A stretch of DNA of 64,000 nucleotides from Oegoconia quadripuncta (GCA_949316235.1 OX438741.1:39439067-39503066); one strand, 5' to 3'. Positions 53,431-64,000 are shown, numbered from the stretch's first letter. The notes: a model not told the origin generated them from the letters alone. Translations and numbers: made by a program.

Positions 53431-54410
53431 TGTATATTAATTGATCACTTGAAAAGGTACTATAACGAAATTAATATAACAACTTTGCAATTTCAAAGTA
53501 GATAAATAACACTCCAACTAAATACAGGTCGCTCACGCTCCTCCTTTAGCTCTGCCACTCGCCGTGGTAAAAACCAGTCGCGCTGTCACAGCTGATCGTA
53601 GGCTGTCTACGTACAGCCTCCTTGCGTGTTATGTAAGAGGCGCAGTGGGCCGTTGGGCCGAGCGGTACATGTACCTGGGTTAGTCGGTGAATCTACCGAA
53701 ATATATTACGAAATAGTTAGGTGATAAATACGTAGGTATGGCCTACCTATGGCGATCCGTTATTACTATTACGCATTAATATTTTTCTAAGTAGCGACTA
53801 AGTTTAATCAACGATGATTTTATAATCGTACTAGGATCGAAGTAAAGAGTGTAATAAATGACTACACCCAGATCAATTAGTTTAAAATAATCGCATCTCA
53901 AATTAACTATGCCAGGAATTGCATGGTTACATAGTTGGACAATTACCTACAAAATTTTACTGGACTATATGTACCTAACAAATGATAAAATATCGTTTAT
54001 TTTGAGATTAAACGGAAAATCAACTAATGATTTACACAAATGGATTTGAATTTCGTGTAATGATTTGACTATTTAGGTAGTCAATTGACTTCTTCAACGA
54101 AATTTACACGATAAATGGAATCGGATTGGAATGTGTGTAATGCTAATGTTGGAAAAAAGACCGAAGGAACGGGCACTTATCTCTTGCAAAACTGCACTGC
54201 ACGATGTGATACTATTGGATGTACCACTGCTCGTCGATATCTTGCTTATTTGTGACTCCTTGTAAAAGATCCATCCACAAGAAGCTTGATCTTCAATCCT
54301 CAATTAATGTATGGCTGCCGGCTATATTACCGACTGGCTTTAATGTGTCGAAGATTTCTTGAATTTTGTTTGTTCTTCTTTAGTTCCCCTCATGGGCCAC
54401 CAAAATATGT
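53431..54410 (-). other. 5' leader region of the BEL/Pao element
   Basis: No ORF. At 54385-54410 the minus strand reads TTTTGGTGGCCCATGAGGGG, which looks like an LTR/primer-binding-site junction. A candidate LTR would run right from TGTTTTAGCG at 54411, but I could not find its other end or a matching 3' LTR. Confidence 0.4.
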
Positions 54411-55435
54411 TTTAGCGTACATATTCGGAGGCAATAATTCAAAAACCTTAATTTAACTTGAAAATATGTAATAAGTTTAAGTAGCTCGGTACACAGTCGA
54501 TAGACAAGAAGTTATAATAAATAAAAGGTAGGTAAAAAAAATAATAGTGAAGCGCCTTGCGTTCACGAATGGCAAAGCTACGCAGATCGATGTCCTCTTA
54601 AAAGCATCAGGCGCTATAGGCCTGGACAACCAGTTAATTGAAAACCTAAGATTCAAAAGAATCGCCAATGAATATTTAATAATTAATCAGTAATTTAAAC
54701 AAACAAAAAAAGGAAAATTGGTGATTTTCGGCATGACATGACGCTTGTTTTTAGGATGTTTGAAGTCCCAGCCTTGACTACGACGCTATGATGAAGACGC
54801 AGTGACCTAAAATGAGTCTTCTCCTCCAAAACTAACTATATACGAACTGTAACTTTGTCGTCTTCTATGGGGTTACCACATATTAGACAAGACATAATCA
54901 CACAAGTAAACAAATTGTTTGGAGTTGTAGGTAGGAAGGACTACTCACATACGGCGGTGCTCTCCGTAGGTTTTGTATACTCTTTGGTGGGGTGGTTGGC
55001 CTGTGCACACGTACTACGTACCTACGCCGCAACGATCTGTAAAGCCGTACTTACCTACATACGACATGCTAGGACGCTTTGTCCCGTATGTATCTGATAA
55101 CTCCGGCTTTCTCACATATTTTGCTATCTTTTCTAAAGTTATTCAGATATAGGTATGCACATGAAGTCATCATCTCATATTGCTAAGCTGATGTTGAAGG
55201 CACAACTCCTTAATGGCTAGGATTTAGGGGATAATTCTTTAAATATTATAGGCACCTATAGACCGTTAGTTGTACTCCTTTAAGTTATGCTCCTTTGCCT
55301 CGCGGCCGCAATTTTTTACATTTGTTCTAGTTTATATTTAAATTCCATCTCTTTATTTGTTACTGTTTTTAAGTTATTCAGATGAGCTGTTTTGCCACAT
55401 ATGCCTGTCGAAAGTTGAGTTTAGCATGATTATAT
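54411..55435. other. possible LTR remnant and unassigned DNA
   Basis: 54411-54700 may be the LTR. The rest shows no gene; the ORF at 54855-55097 has no recognisable content. Confidence 0.3.
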
Positions 55436-55912
55436 AGGGTCTAACAAAATTAACGCGACAAACTTTGGCAATTGCACGTACATGACAATAAAATTATATT
55501 CATTAAAAAAACTAGCCTTAAAAATTTTGTTTGCGAGTAAAAAAATTAAATGTAAGTGCAAATGAAAATACAAATTAACAGACTTACTTTATTTTGATTG
55601 CACCTTATTTTATCAATGAGAAAAAAAAGCAACGTTCATATGGAATGCGCCAAAGGGGGTGGCAGGGCACAGGGCGCAACCAATCACAGCGCGTCGCGGA
55701 GGCGTCTTCAAAGATACCGCGGCACGTATTTGTGTGTTGTGGCAAAGTACTTAGAGCGCGCGGCCATTACTGTCCAACTCACAAAATTTACATTTTTAAA
55801 TTTTATTTTTTGAATAAAATACTGTTAACTTTAATGTTTTATTTATTTCGTAATAGGTACACCTATACACACACTCTGCAACGTTTGTCAGATTAATTTT
55901 GTTAGACCTTTT
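55436..55912. mobile_element. MITE with TIR GGTCTAACAAAATTAA, 477 bp
   Basis: Left GGGTCTAACAAAATTAACGC, right inverted (TTAATTTTGTTAGACC), TATA-rich flanks on both sides. The centre is GC-rich with CCAATCACAGCGCG (a CCAAT-box-like word). Small ORFs inside are not convincing. Confidence 0.7.
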
Positions 55913-56024
55913 ATATAATTTTTCGACGAAGCATTAGCATTCGCTATTCGTTCTTCGAGCAATATGCCCTGCCCATGGGCCACTTCCAACTTGCTAATGC
56001 GCTGGGCTATGTTCTATCCATATA

Positions 56025-56125
56025 GTATTTTATTTGCACACTAGGTTAGTAGTTACACTATAAACATGGAACTTAAAAATACGGCAGGTACAATTGTGGC
56101 CTTATCACTATAAGTAATTTCTTAT
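56025..56125 (-). repeat. LINE 3' tail fragment
   Basis: GTGGCCTTATCACTATAAGT and TATTTTATTTGCACACT, antisense, as at 884-1010. Confidence 0.5.
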
Positions 56126-56212
56126 AGTGATAATTATAATACTACTACAATTACGAGTTAAGGAATTCATTAATTGAATTATAGGTATATTAGCATGTTA
56201 AGCAGTAATAAT

Positions 56213-56472
56213 AATAAATAAATATTTTTTCATATACACACAACGCCATCTAGGTCCACAGTAAGCATCTAGGCTTGTGTTATGGATACCAGATGGTTGA
56301 TAAACTACACAAATACATTTTTTTTGTAAATAAATACATGTATAAACATCCATAACTCGGGAACACATGTCTGTATTCATCATACAAACATATGCCCCTA
56401 GCGGGATTCGAACCCGCGACCTTTTGGTATAGCAGCAGAGTTTCTAACCACTACACCAAACAGGTCGTCATT
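56213..56472 (-). mobile_element. SINE-B, full length
   Basis: CACACAACGCCATCTAGGTC through GCGGGATTCGAACCCGCGAC to CCACTACACCAAACAGGTCG. Confidence 0.9.
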
Positions 56473-56514
56473 ATTTATTTAATGTTAAGTTAAGCAGTGT
56501 CCTTGAACATTCTA

Positions 56515-56640
56515 TGGTTATTACGAAGTGTTGCAGGTTGAAAGGAAATGTTGCGGGTGTCCATGGGCGACGGTGATTGCTTTCCATCAGGTGACCCGCA
56601 TGATCGTTTGCCGCCCTCTCATATAAAAAAAAAATGTAGT
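56515..56640 (+). repeat. LINE 3' end (CATCAGGTGACCCGCATG type)
   Basis: GGCGACGGTGATTGCTTTCC, CATCAGGTGACCCGCATGAT, CGTTTGCCGCC, poly(A): a very common lepidopteran non-LTR tail. Confidence 0.65.
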
Positions 56641-56696
56641 TAATTTTATAGTATATAGGTTGCGATTGACAAATAATCCAATCGATGTCGATGAAT

Positions 56697-57195
56697 ATCA
56701 TCATCATCGTATCAGCTACAGTTGGCCCACTACTGAACATAGGTCTCCTCCATAGACGACGTTTGGTGTAGTGGTTAGAAACTCTGCTGCTATACCAAAA
56801 GGTCGCGGGTTTGAATCCCGCTAGGGACATATGTTTGTATGATGAACGGACATATGCACCCGAGTTATGGATGTTTTTCATTTATATATGTATTAATTTA
56901 CAAAAAAAATATGTATTTGTGTAGTGTATCAACCATCTGGTATCCGCAACACAAGTCTAGTTGCTTAGTGTGGAACTAGATGGCAATAGTTTTTTAATTT
57001 CCGCATTTGGCAATTTTAAATGTCCGCCTGGCTAGCTACCACCGTCTTATCTAAATCTGCCGCCAAACAGTAATGTTAATAGCATTGTTGTGTTCCGGTT
57101 GTCAGAGATAAGATAGTCAGTTCCCCAAATAAGATGGGGTTTCCGGGTCAGTACGCTTCCACCTTTGGTCTGTATATGTCTAAGGATATTATTAT
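56697..57195 (+). mobile_element. CATCAT repeat piece, then SINE-B with nested SINE-A
   Basis: 56697-56755: CATCATCATCGTATCAGC...CCCACTACTGAACATAGG. 56757-56998: SINE-B head and body. 57003-57170: SINE-A fragment (GTCCGCCTGGCTAGCTACCA...) inserted at GATGGC. 57171-57195: SINE-B tail TATGTCTAAGGATATT. Confidence 0.8.
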
Positions 57196-57560
57196 CCCAC
57201 CAAAAACATTCTGTAAAAAACTAGCCAAGTCTCGATGGAGCTGCTTGATTATCTCTAAAAAGTAATGAAACCTATACAAAGTCGTGCCAAGTCTAAGGTT
57301 CCTTAATGCGATTTCTTTATTATTATAGTTAATGTTGTGTGACTTGGCCGTTGAAAGGTACACAGGGGTACAAAACCAGGTGCTCCATGACACCATTGCA
57401 CCAATCTGTCGCCAGAACCGCTATTCATGTTATGAATTATGTTATTAAGAATGTTCAACGCCAAACTATTAGCGAATAATCTGTGTGGCGTTTACATAAC
57501 ATTCTTTATACGTTAGTGGCTTTATCAAGCCTACAATTGACTGGTTATTGAATCAACGTT
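57196..57560 (-). repeat. dispersed repeat of unknown type
   Basis: CCCACCAAAAACATTCTGTA and TTGGCCGTTGAAAGGTACAC resemble a phrase near 35850-35890. Open on minus for 82 codons without recognisable motifs. Confidence 0.4.
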
Positions 57561-57589
57561 TTCCAAGTAGCCATTTTCCATCGTCAATG

Positions 57590-57852
57590 CTGATCGCGGT
57601 GTGGGGCTCGACAGTGCTCCCGCGGAGGGCGCGCTAGCCGCCCTCCGGGAACGGGCCTCCCCTTGTGAGGGGAGGCGGGGCGGGGGACGACCTGGAGCCG
57701 CTTATGCGTTCCCAGGTCCTCCCTACTGCCGAGGAAGGTCGCCGGGGGGTTTTAGTGGGTAGTCCCGCTCCTGTCATTGGAGCGGGGAGTCCCACATATC
57801 CCCGTCGCTGCCCCACAGCGGCGGGTCGAATGCGTAAACGTATTTCCCCCCG

Positions 57853-57885
<33 letters not shown>
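57590..57885 (+). repeat. LINE 3' UTR, GC-rich, poly(A)-ended
   Basis: GTCCTCCCTACTGCCGAGGA, AGGTCGCCGGGG, CGTAAACGTATTTCCCCCC and about 33 A. A second, shorter copy lies at 58760-58862. Confidence 0.65.
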
Positions 57886-58128
57886 TCACCAGGTACTCCA
57901 GATCTTCGATTATCCTAGTTTTTATAGTTTTCCCTTTATGTGGCCATTAAACCATAACTCTGTACCAAATTTCAGCTCTCTGAGTTTATGGGAAGTACTA
58001 GTTCTATTTTGATGATCATGAGTGCGAGTGAGTGAGTGAGTGAGTGTCATAAATGCGAAACTTTGCTTTCGCTTAACTTCGGAACTAAATGACCTACATA
58101 CTTGAAATTTTGGATTTTAAGTATGTGA
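57886..58128. repeat. repeat with GTGAGTGAGT run
   Basis: ACCAAATTTCAGCTCTCTGA, GGGAAGTACTAGTTCTATTT and a GAGT run at 58025-58045: a dispersed lepidopteran repeat tail. Confidence 0.45.
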
Positions 58129-58425
58129 TTATAGCTTACTGGATGACGAAAATTTCTGCATTCTAGTCTTATCCAGAGGTTCTAAAATAGGGGCCTGAAA
58201 ATGCGGCGAAATGGTTCCAGTAAAGGATGGTACGGCAGTGTTTGCTTCGCGCTCGACTTGGCGGGGGCACTGCCGTGCCCCCCGATTATTATTATAGATT
58301 TTCGAAGTGACTGGTTGTAAACGGACTGCATCCAGCGAGTTCGCGAGACCTTCAGCTCGTCCGGCCACCTTGTGAGTGGACGTCCTAAGCGCTTGCCGGT
58401 GCGTGGTCTCCACTCGAGAACTTTA
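58129..58425 (-). pseudogene. RTE (BovB-like) LINE ORF2 C-terminus
   Basis: The minus strand at 58300-58420 reads VLEWRPRTGKRLGRPLTRWP, DEL and TRWMQ. The W-RPRTG-R--GRP-TRW pattern followed by WMQ is characteristic of RTE-clade ORF2 ends. Frame disrupted downstream. Confidence 0.75.
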
Positions 58426-58500
58426 ATGCCCCACCGGCCATCGGTTCTCCGAGCTATGTACCCTGCCCACTGCTAATCCGCTGGGATGTCGGTGGCTTTC

Positions 58501-58675
58501 GTTCATCTACAGGTCTTCATTCCTGATTCGTTCATCTCCAGATCTTCATTCCTGATTCGACCATCTACAGATCTTCATTCCTGATTCGTTCATCTCCAGA
58601 TCTTCATTCCTGATTCGACCATCTACAGATCTTCATTCCCGATTCGTTCATCTACAGATCTCTATTCCTGATTCG
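58501..58675. repeat. 29-bp tandem array, 6 units
   Basis: Unit GTTCATCTACAGATCTTCAT + TCCTGATTC. Alternate units carry GACCATCTAC, giving a higher-order A/B pattern. Confidence 0.92.
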
Positions 58676-58759
58676 TTCATAGCATAGTGACCTTGAGCCT
58701 TCATATGAGGCCCATAATGAGATACCACGTTTTAGTGCCACACTTAGTCTGCAACTTAG

Positions 58760-58862
58760 GGCGCGCTAGGGCGGTCCTCTCTACTGCCGAGGAAGGTCGC
58801 CGCGGGGTTATTGTGGGTACTGCATTTGCGTGGCGTAATGCGTTTCCCTGTGTCAAAAAAAA
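58760..58862 (+). repeat. LINE 3' UTR copy
   Basis: GTCCTCTCTACTGCCGAGGA, GTAATGCGTTTCCCTGTGTC, poly(A); sister of 57590-57885. Confidence 0.65.
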
Positions 58863-59369
58863 AGAGGACTTATTGTATACCTCTACCTTAGAGTAAAAAT
58901 ATTAATCACTATGAGCTCAACTCTGAACACGCTATAAAACCAAATCAGCTGTTCATACATTTTGAACATATTGGACCTTTCGGTTGGAACAGTTCATTTA
59001 TTGTTCGCTTTATCAGAGAATATTCCATAATGAAAGTTGGTCATATACATGACGTGTAGAATATCATGTAAAAATGGGAGTAACGACTCGTGTCATAGTG
59101 TATAAGAGTGACGGTAAAATTAACATGGTGGCGAGTGTGATGGAGGATAGAAATTCGACAGTAGCCTAAGAGTATATTGAATATCACTGAGTATAGAGAT
59201 GTCAATTTCAAAGCAAACAAATTGTCTCTGCCTACCCTTAGTGCTTCACCTCAACATTTACATGACATATAAGATATAGTTAGAAGTCCTAATTGGTCCG
59301 AACCCTAATGTTAGATCAACCCTTTCGTCTGAATTGACTTAGGTAAAGGTATCTACTTACTTTTCCAAC
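58863..59369. other. unassigned
   Basis: No gene or repeat recognised. Confidence 0.4.
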
Positions 59370-59620
59370 CAAATGTCGGGGCTCACCGCGCGGTTCGCAC
59401 TTCGCCAGTGAGAGGGCGCCACTTGACGCATGCGCCCCTTATACGCGCACTATGCATTGTTTAAAAATGTCAATTGCAAACTAAGACATGGATACTACGC
59501 ACGTGCTGTAATAATTATTGAAAACGGAAGATAAAGGCCTGATATATAGCATAGAACCTAGCGTGTCTTTCAGAGAGCGGCCCGTGGCTGTTGTCCTCTA
59601 CTAAGGAACGGAGGTGAGTG
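59370..59620 (+). promoter_or_regulatory. candidate promoter and noncoding first exon, tentative
   Basis: CpG-rich block (GGGGCTCACCGCGCGGTTCG, GACGCATGCGCCCC), then GATATATAGC at about 59541, TTTCAGAGAGCGG (initiator-like) about 30 bases on, and GGAACGGAGGTGAGTGG, a consensus donor at about 59613. No downstream exon found in the window. Confidence 0.25.
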
Positions 59621-60246
59621 GTGCTTTTGCCTATTCTTATTCAAGTCGAAAGGTTTGATAGTACAGCATATCACAATCGTATTGTGATAGCATTTTGCTG
59701 TACCTGAAGGCTGAATATTATAATCATCTATTGTTTAATACAGTCCACTTATTTCTATACATTCTCTTCCCTCTCCGCGACTCCGTGAGTCGCCCCCCTT
59801 TATTAACGAAACGTTTTCGCCACACCTAAATTCCATAAAAGGTTCCGAAATAAAAAATAAAAATGCAGTAGAAAGAAAAAGTCTTAATATACACAGTTAT
59901 AATTTTTATAACAATATTATTTGCAGTTTACAAAGACTTACTTATATAACATTTGGTACGAATTCGGAGTTTTTGTTAGGTACAACGAATAATAATTGTA
60001 TAGAGAAGTATCTCGCCTAATTACCGCTTTGATTTTGGTGGCATTTACACAAATAAACTAACAAGAATTACAACGAAGCACACTCTCTCATAGACAAAGC
60101 TTAAAGGCGACTCGAGTGTCATAGCTCATTAGACCCACCCGGCACCCACTCCGTACCGCCTCGTCGCACGGCGTCCACTCGTTGTATACAGGTGACCACG
60201 GGTTGTAACTTATTAGTAATCTGTGCCACGGGTGGACACCGCGTTA
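59621..60246. other. unassigned
   Basis: 60120-60230 is GC-rich (CACCCGGCACCCACTCCGTA) and partly an inverse of 61570-61630. No ORF. Confidence 0.35.
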
Positions 60247-60483
60247 TCTAAATATATATATAACTCAAAGGTGACTGACATAGTGATCTATCAACGCCCA
60301 GCCCAAACCACTGGACGGATCGGGCTGAACTTTGGCATGCAGGTAGATGTTATGACGTAGGCATCCGCTAAGAAAGGATTTTGATAAATTCTACCCCCAA
60401 GGGGATAAAATAGGGGATGAAAGTTTGTTGTTTGTATTTTGATAAAATCTTCCACGCGGACGAAGTCGCGGGAGGAAAGCTAG
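60247..60483 (+). mobile_element. Helitron-like non-autonomous element (Lep1-type 3' end)
   Basis: Body GCCCAAACCACTGGACGGAT and GTAGGCATCCGCTAAGAAAG. The 3' end CGCGGACGAAGTCGCG can form a short hairpin, followed by CTAGT, matching the Helitron CTRRT terminus. Confidence 0.6.
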
Positions 60484-60822
60484 TCACCAATAAACGTCGC
60501 GCGGTCAACCAGCGGACCTAGTGTCGTCAACCAGTGGGCCCCGCGTGGTCAACGAGTGGACGTCGCTTGCTCTACGAATTTTCGAGTAGTCTGTTAACAA
60601 TTGGCACTAGGTATAGATAGCGGTCCACTCGGGACCCGCGCGTTGGCAATGCGCAGTCAACGCAAGGTAAGCATGCGAGCAACGAGTTGTCACCGAGTGG
60701 TCCACTCGCCGTCCGCGCGTGGAGGGCTCACCACGACTAAAGCAGGCTGTAAACGCTCAAATAATTTGTCAAATTTTACGTGTTTGGCAAATTATTTGAC
60801 TGTCTAAGGTCATGTTTGACAT

Positions 60823-60945
60823 GTTTGTCCCCCAAATGTGTTGGGGTTTCCGGGTCAGTACGCTTCCACCTTCGACCTCATCTTCACTTAACATCACGTG
60901 TGATTGAGGTCAAGTGCGAACCCGTTGTGCATAAAAAAAAAAAAA
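60823..60945 (+). repeat. SINE-A 3' part nested in the Harbinger derivative
   Basis: CCCCCAAATGTGTTGGGGTT, CATCTTCACTTAACATCACG, poly(A). Confidence 0.82.
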
Positions 60946-61101
60946 GAAAAACTACGTGTTTGGCTGTATGTTTGAAAGATTTGATTGACGGCGTGCTTGT
61001 CATACTGTTTGAAAGTGTACAGCCATGTTTGTCAAACAAACTCGCCATTTTCGCGCCATCGCCGCTGAGACAAGTTGTTTGTTTAGTAAATAATACAAAA
61101 A

Positions 61102-61239
61102 ATGGCTGATTTGAGTGACAAGGAGTATTTACTGCAATTCATATCTTTACTTCGAGATTTACCATAGCTATGGAAATTAAAATCCAAAGAATATATGGAT
61201 AAACATAAAAGAGACCTGGCGTTGAAAAAAATGGTCTAA
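61102..61239 (+). pseudogene. N-terminus of a MADF-domain protein with a stop
   Basis: ATG at 61102 gives MADLSDKEYLLQFISLLRDL-P, then TAG at 61165. The frame resumes LWKLKSKEYMDKHKRDLALK and stops at 61237. The pattern LP-x-LW, K-x-Y-x-[DN], KR-x-x-A is the MADF signature; the TAG sits where LPxLW normally has Cys or similar. Harbinger elements encode a MYB/SANT- or MADF-type DNA-binding partner besides the transposase, so this is likely the relic of that second ORF. Confidence 0.65.
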
Positions 61240-61496
61240 ATGGGTAAACTTGTATCTTAGTTTTAACCATTCTCATGTCCAACGTCTTCTTCTCTTCTTT
61301 TTCATACACATAGCCAAAGTCACTGCAAGATATGCTGTGTCAACGTTACTCATCTGAGCGTCCAAGCGTTACTTCACGGCGAAAACTGCTTTAAAAGTTA
61401 TGTCTTGTTTGACAAATGTTGGTCACAGTGTGCGCTGAAGTTTGATAAAAACGTACAAACAAAACCTAATGTTTGACAAATATATAGCCTGCTTAA

Positions 61497-61888
61497 GGCG
61501 ATCCGGTGACGCTACGGAGTTGATGTAGTGAGCGCATACCCATATAAGTCCATATAAAGAATACTAACCGCACGAGGCGAGGCGGTGCGGGGTGAATGCT
61601 TATGGCTTTAATGAGCTATGACCTCAAGGCGCGCGCTGACCCTATTTTATGCCCCGCCTCACGAGGATTCCTTTTCGTGGAACCATTTTTGGCCTTAGTT
61701 ACGCTTTTATACAATTATTATTTGCAGGATACCTAAGCATATTTGTATAGTCAGGCAGATTTTAGTACGCCTGCTATTTAGCATAGCTACGTATAATTAG
61801 GGGCGGGCAATTGCGAGGGTTGTCAGAGTAGTTATCTAGAGTATGCAGGGAGTATGCTTAAATGCCGTTACATAATAGTATAGTGTAC
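61497..61888. other. unassigned, GC-richer
   Basis: 61570-61630 (inverse CACCCCGCACCGCCTCGCCT) mirrors 60130-60170. No ORF. Confidence 0.35.
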
Positions 61889-62365
61889 TACTGAATGAGT
61901 TTTTTACCGTAAGGAAAAATATAGGGCATATTAGGTAAGTGAATAGAAAGTATTGGCATAGGTAGTTTAATTTTCTTTTTCAAACTATCACAGAATAATA
62001 AATAAATATTGCGGACACTTACACCAATCATCTAATCAAGAGTGGCGTCAGCAGTTAGTGGGAATTACACGAATTTAAATTCACCCTGTATATACCACAT
62101 GAATTTCTTTATCGTAAGGACAAAAATTAGGGCATTTTAGGTAAGTGAAATAGAAGTTATTGGCATAGGTAGTTTAATTTCTTTTTTTCAAAAACGCACG
62201 GACTGGGGGTGATTGATATACGACTGGCGTGATTCTTAGGGTGCTATCATGCGAAAATTATATACTCTTTCTCCAAGTTTTCTTTATTTATTTAATATAA
62301 TGGTGTAATTATGTGGTATAGGCTACAAACGCGACCGTCAAATGACACAATTGACGCTTTTATTA
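61889..62365. mobile_element. broken copies of the TACCGGATGAG MITE
   Basis: 61889-61985 and 62093-62200 are two left ends in the same orientation. 61996-62040 is an inverse SINE-C tail scrap. 62290-62365 is an inverted internal part. Confidence 0.65.
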
Positions 62366-62598
62366 CAGACGACCGATTGGTGTAGTGGATAGTGACCCTG
62401 TCAGCGAAACCAACGGTTGCGGGTTCGAATCCCGCGACGGTTAAATGTTTGTATAATGAATATGAACATTTATTCCTAAGTCACGGATGTTTATATAAAT
62501 ATTTATGTATGTTTATCCGTTATCTAGTATCCATAGTACAAGCTTCGCTTAGTTTGGGACTAGATGATTGGTGTAAGTGTCCGAAATATTTATTATTA
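62366..62598 (+). mobile_element. SINE-C, full length
   Basis: ACGACCGATTGGTGTAGTGG, GGTTGCGGGTTCGAATCCCG, GATTGGTGTAAGTGTCC and an ATTT/ATT tail. Best copy of the family. Confidence 0.9.
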
Positions 62599-62639
62599 TT
62601 GTACCTAAAGGTACATACAGCAGCCAAAAATCACAACCC

Positions 62640-62990
62640 CAAAAAAATTTACTCGAGGGACCCTTTTCCCCGAAAAGAAAAAAACCTCCTCATAACCTGT
62701 ACGGCCGGCCCATTCCGATGCCAATGACCCCCCGGGCCAGCCGACCCCTCCCCCGCCCCAACGCCTCCGTCCCCTGTCCACGTTCCCCTATAGTCACCCG
62801 GATATCGTTTCTGTAGGAACCGGCGAGGAATACGTCGTAGGTGTTCTGTCGCAGGAGTCCCCCTCGAGGAATCTGAGGCCCCACATCCCGTGTGGGGAAC
62901 TCCTCGTAGCTGCTGCAGTGGGGAGGGCCGGGGTATAGCTCTGGTGAGGGACACGTCCGAGCCAGCTGGAAACATACGAGCAGAAATTTA
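62640..62990 (-). repeat. GC-rich LINE-like 3' region
   Basis: Open on minus in pieces (NTYDVFLAGSYRNDIRV). GC-rich, unlike its surroundings. Probably the 3' end of a retrotransposon ORF; family not recognised. Confidence 0.35.
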
Positions 62991-64000
62991 GGCGCATTCG
63001 ATTGGTGGAGTCAAATCACGTCTGACGAGGTCATTTTTGTGTATCGGAGTGCACATTCAACTGTCGGTCCCAATGGGAGAAGCGTCTTTAGCAGTCGCAT
63101 GTAAGTGTTGACGAGAGCAATGTACAGTTGAACAACTTATAAAATCGAATTATATAAATAGCCTCTTGCTACCTCCCTGCCAAATTTCAGTATGATCGGA
63201 AGACTGAACAGACAGACTTTATTTTATTTATAATACAGTGTAGTGTGACCATGGCTGTACGTTGGAACGTGTCAAAATTGTATGATCCGTATTGATAAAG
63301 ATTTGTCTATGCTGATGATACATAGATAGGTAAACGTGGTACGCTCAACGTACCGTTATCGGTCACCTTATTAACAATTTCTCGGTGTAGCACGTATATA
63401 GTTAAGATATAATAACGTAGAAAAAAGATGTAAGAGGATTACTATTGGCGGAGCCTAAGGGCTAAGCGGTATTGTAAAATCAAAGAAATAAAGTGATTAT
63501 TATGGAAAAACCCAGCAAGTGCCTTCATATTTCCTCCGACATCACAACAGAATCAACAGCATCATTATAAAAAATATTACACAACATTTGCAAGCCAAAG
63601 TCATGCCAAATTACAGATTCTCATATTTCAGTACAATTCTCTTAAAAAAAAAATTAGGTGGAAAGTCACTATTAAATAATAATCATGACAATCAGACAAA
63701 CTAAGTGATAATAAATAATTTAGTCAATAAGTAATATTACAAATGAAAAATTGGTCAAATAATTCAATCAATGTCAAATAATCGTCGTATGTATGAATTT
63801 CGCAATGTCGTGTGTTCGGTGTAACCGAACACCCATGTGACGTGCCGCCCCGCGCACGCGCCGCCGTCTTTAGTGCATTACCGGAAAGCAAGCTAATCGG
63901 GTGCATTCATTATCATTCATCTATTCTTATCATTGTAATCAATTAGTTTTGGGGACTTAATAATAAACCTTTTTGTACCTATATCAAACTCTTCAATCAT
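62991..64000. other. unassigned right end
   Basis: One repeat phrase (CCTGCCAAATTTCAGTATGA at 63176). No gene recognised; short ORFs lack motifs. Confidence 0.4.

Larger units (their letters stand above)
60742..61493 (+). mobile_element. PIF/Harbinger-derived element with a MADF relic, 752 bp
   Basis: Ends AGCAGGCTGTAAA and, inverted, TATAGCCTGCT, flanked by TAA (60739-60741 and 61494-61496), the classic PIF/Harbinger target. TTTGTCAAAC/GTTTGACAAA words recur inside. It contains a SINE-A fragment (60823-60945) and a broken MADF ORF. Confidence 0.8.

Noticed and set aside
54855..55897. Several ORFs of 70-100 codons between 54.8 and 55.9 kb
   Set aside because: No motifs, no coding-like composition and partly inside a MITE.
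9470..62430. tRNA-like segments with GGTTCGAATCCC boxes at many sites
   Set aside because: Each is followed by the same SINE body and tail and lacks a foldable acceptor stem; they are SINE heads, not tRNA genes.

Overview
The window is nuclear DNA of an insect, almost certainly a butterfly or moth. It is AT-rich and intron-rich, and densely filled with transposon debris of insect type: mariner, PIF/Harbinger, hAT, Helitron-like, RTE- and Jockey/CR1-like LINEs, a BEL/Pao LTR element and three tRNA-headed SINE families. There are no operons and no CRISPR. Read end to end, it holds one split host gene and one duplicated pair of intronless host-like genes; most of the rest is mobile DNA.

Bases 1-1900: a mariner transposase cut by the left edge, then LINE fragments. 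Bases 1904-21341 (+): the last seven coding exons of one gene. They join in phase into 1386 nt (461 residues and a TAG stop). The exons are GC-rich islands in AT-rich introns and encode a basic, proline- and serine-rich, probably nuclear protein that I cannot name. Its introns are packed with repeats, including a 132-bp minisatellite interrupted by two head-to-tail Harbinger derivatives, a 0.86-kb foldback element and several nested SINE/LINE insertions. One exon appears to take its splice acceptor from an antisense SINE head.

Bases 21342-37000: MITEs, SINEs, LINE ends, a hAT derivative and a 44-bp satellite, with no convincing gene. Bases 37100-48430 hold a tandem segmental duplication (minus strand) of a gene for a tandem-CCCH zinc-finger protein. 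The finger module resembles ZC3H10 and the lepidopteran sex-determination factor Masculinizer. The copies are intronless, differ in an 18-residue repeat (3 versus 5 units) and are damaged at opposite ends: copy A has stops in the 5' extension, copy B a frameshift near the C-terminus. A ~400-bp repeat unit surrounds the pair, tandem upstream of copy B and inverted on its other side.

Bases 49900-54410: a degenerate BEL/Pao element (gag, protease and reverse transcriptase on minus) fused to its own integrase in inverted orientation. Bases 54411-64000: MITEs, SINEs, LINE tails, a 29-bp array, a Helitron-like 3' end and a second Harbinger derivative with a broken MADF-domain ORF. Apart from the split gene, the CCCH pair and a few small candidates, I see nothing that looks like a functioning host gene. 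SINE-A, SINE-B and SINE-C are my own labels for the three tRNA-headed families.
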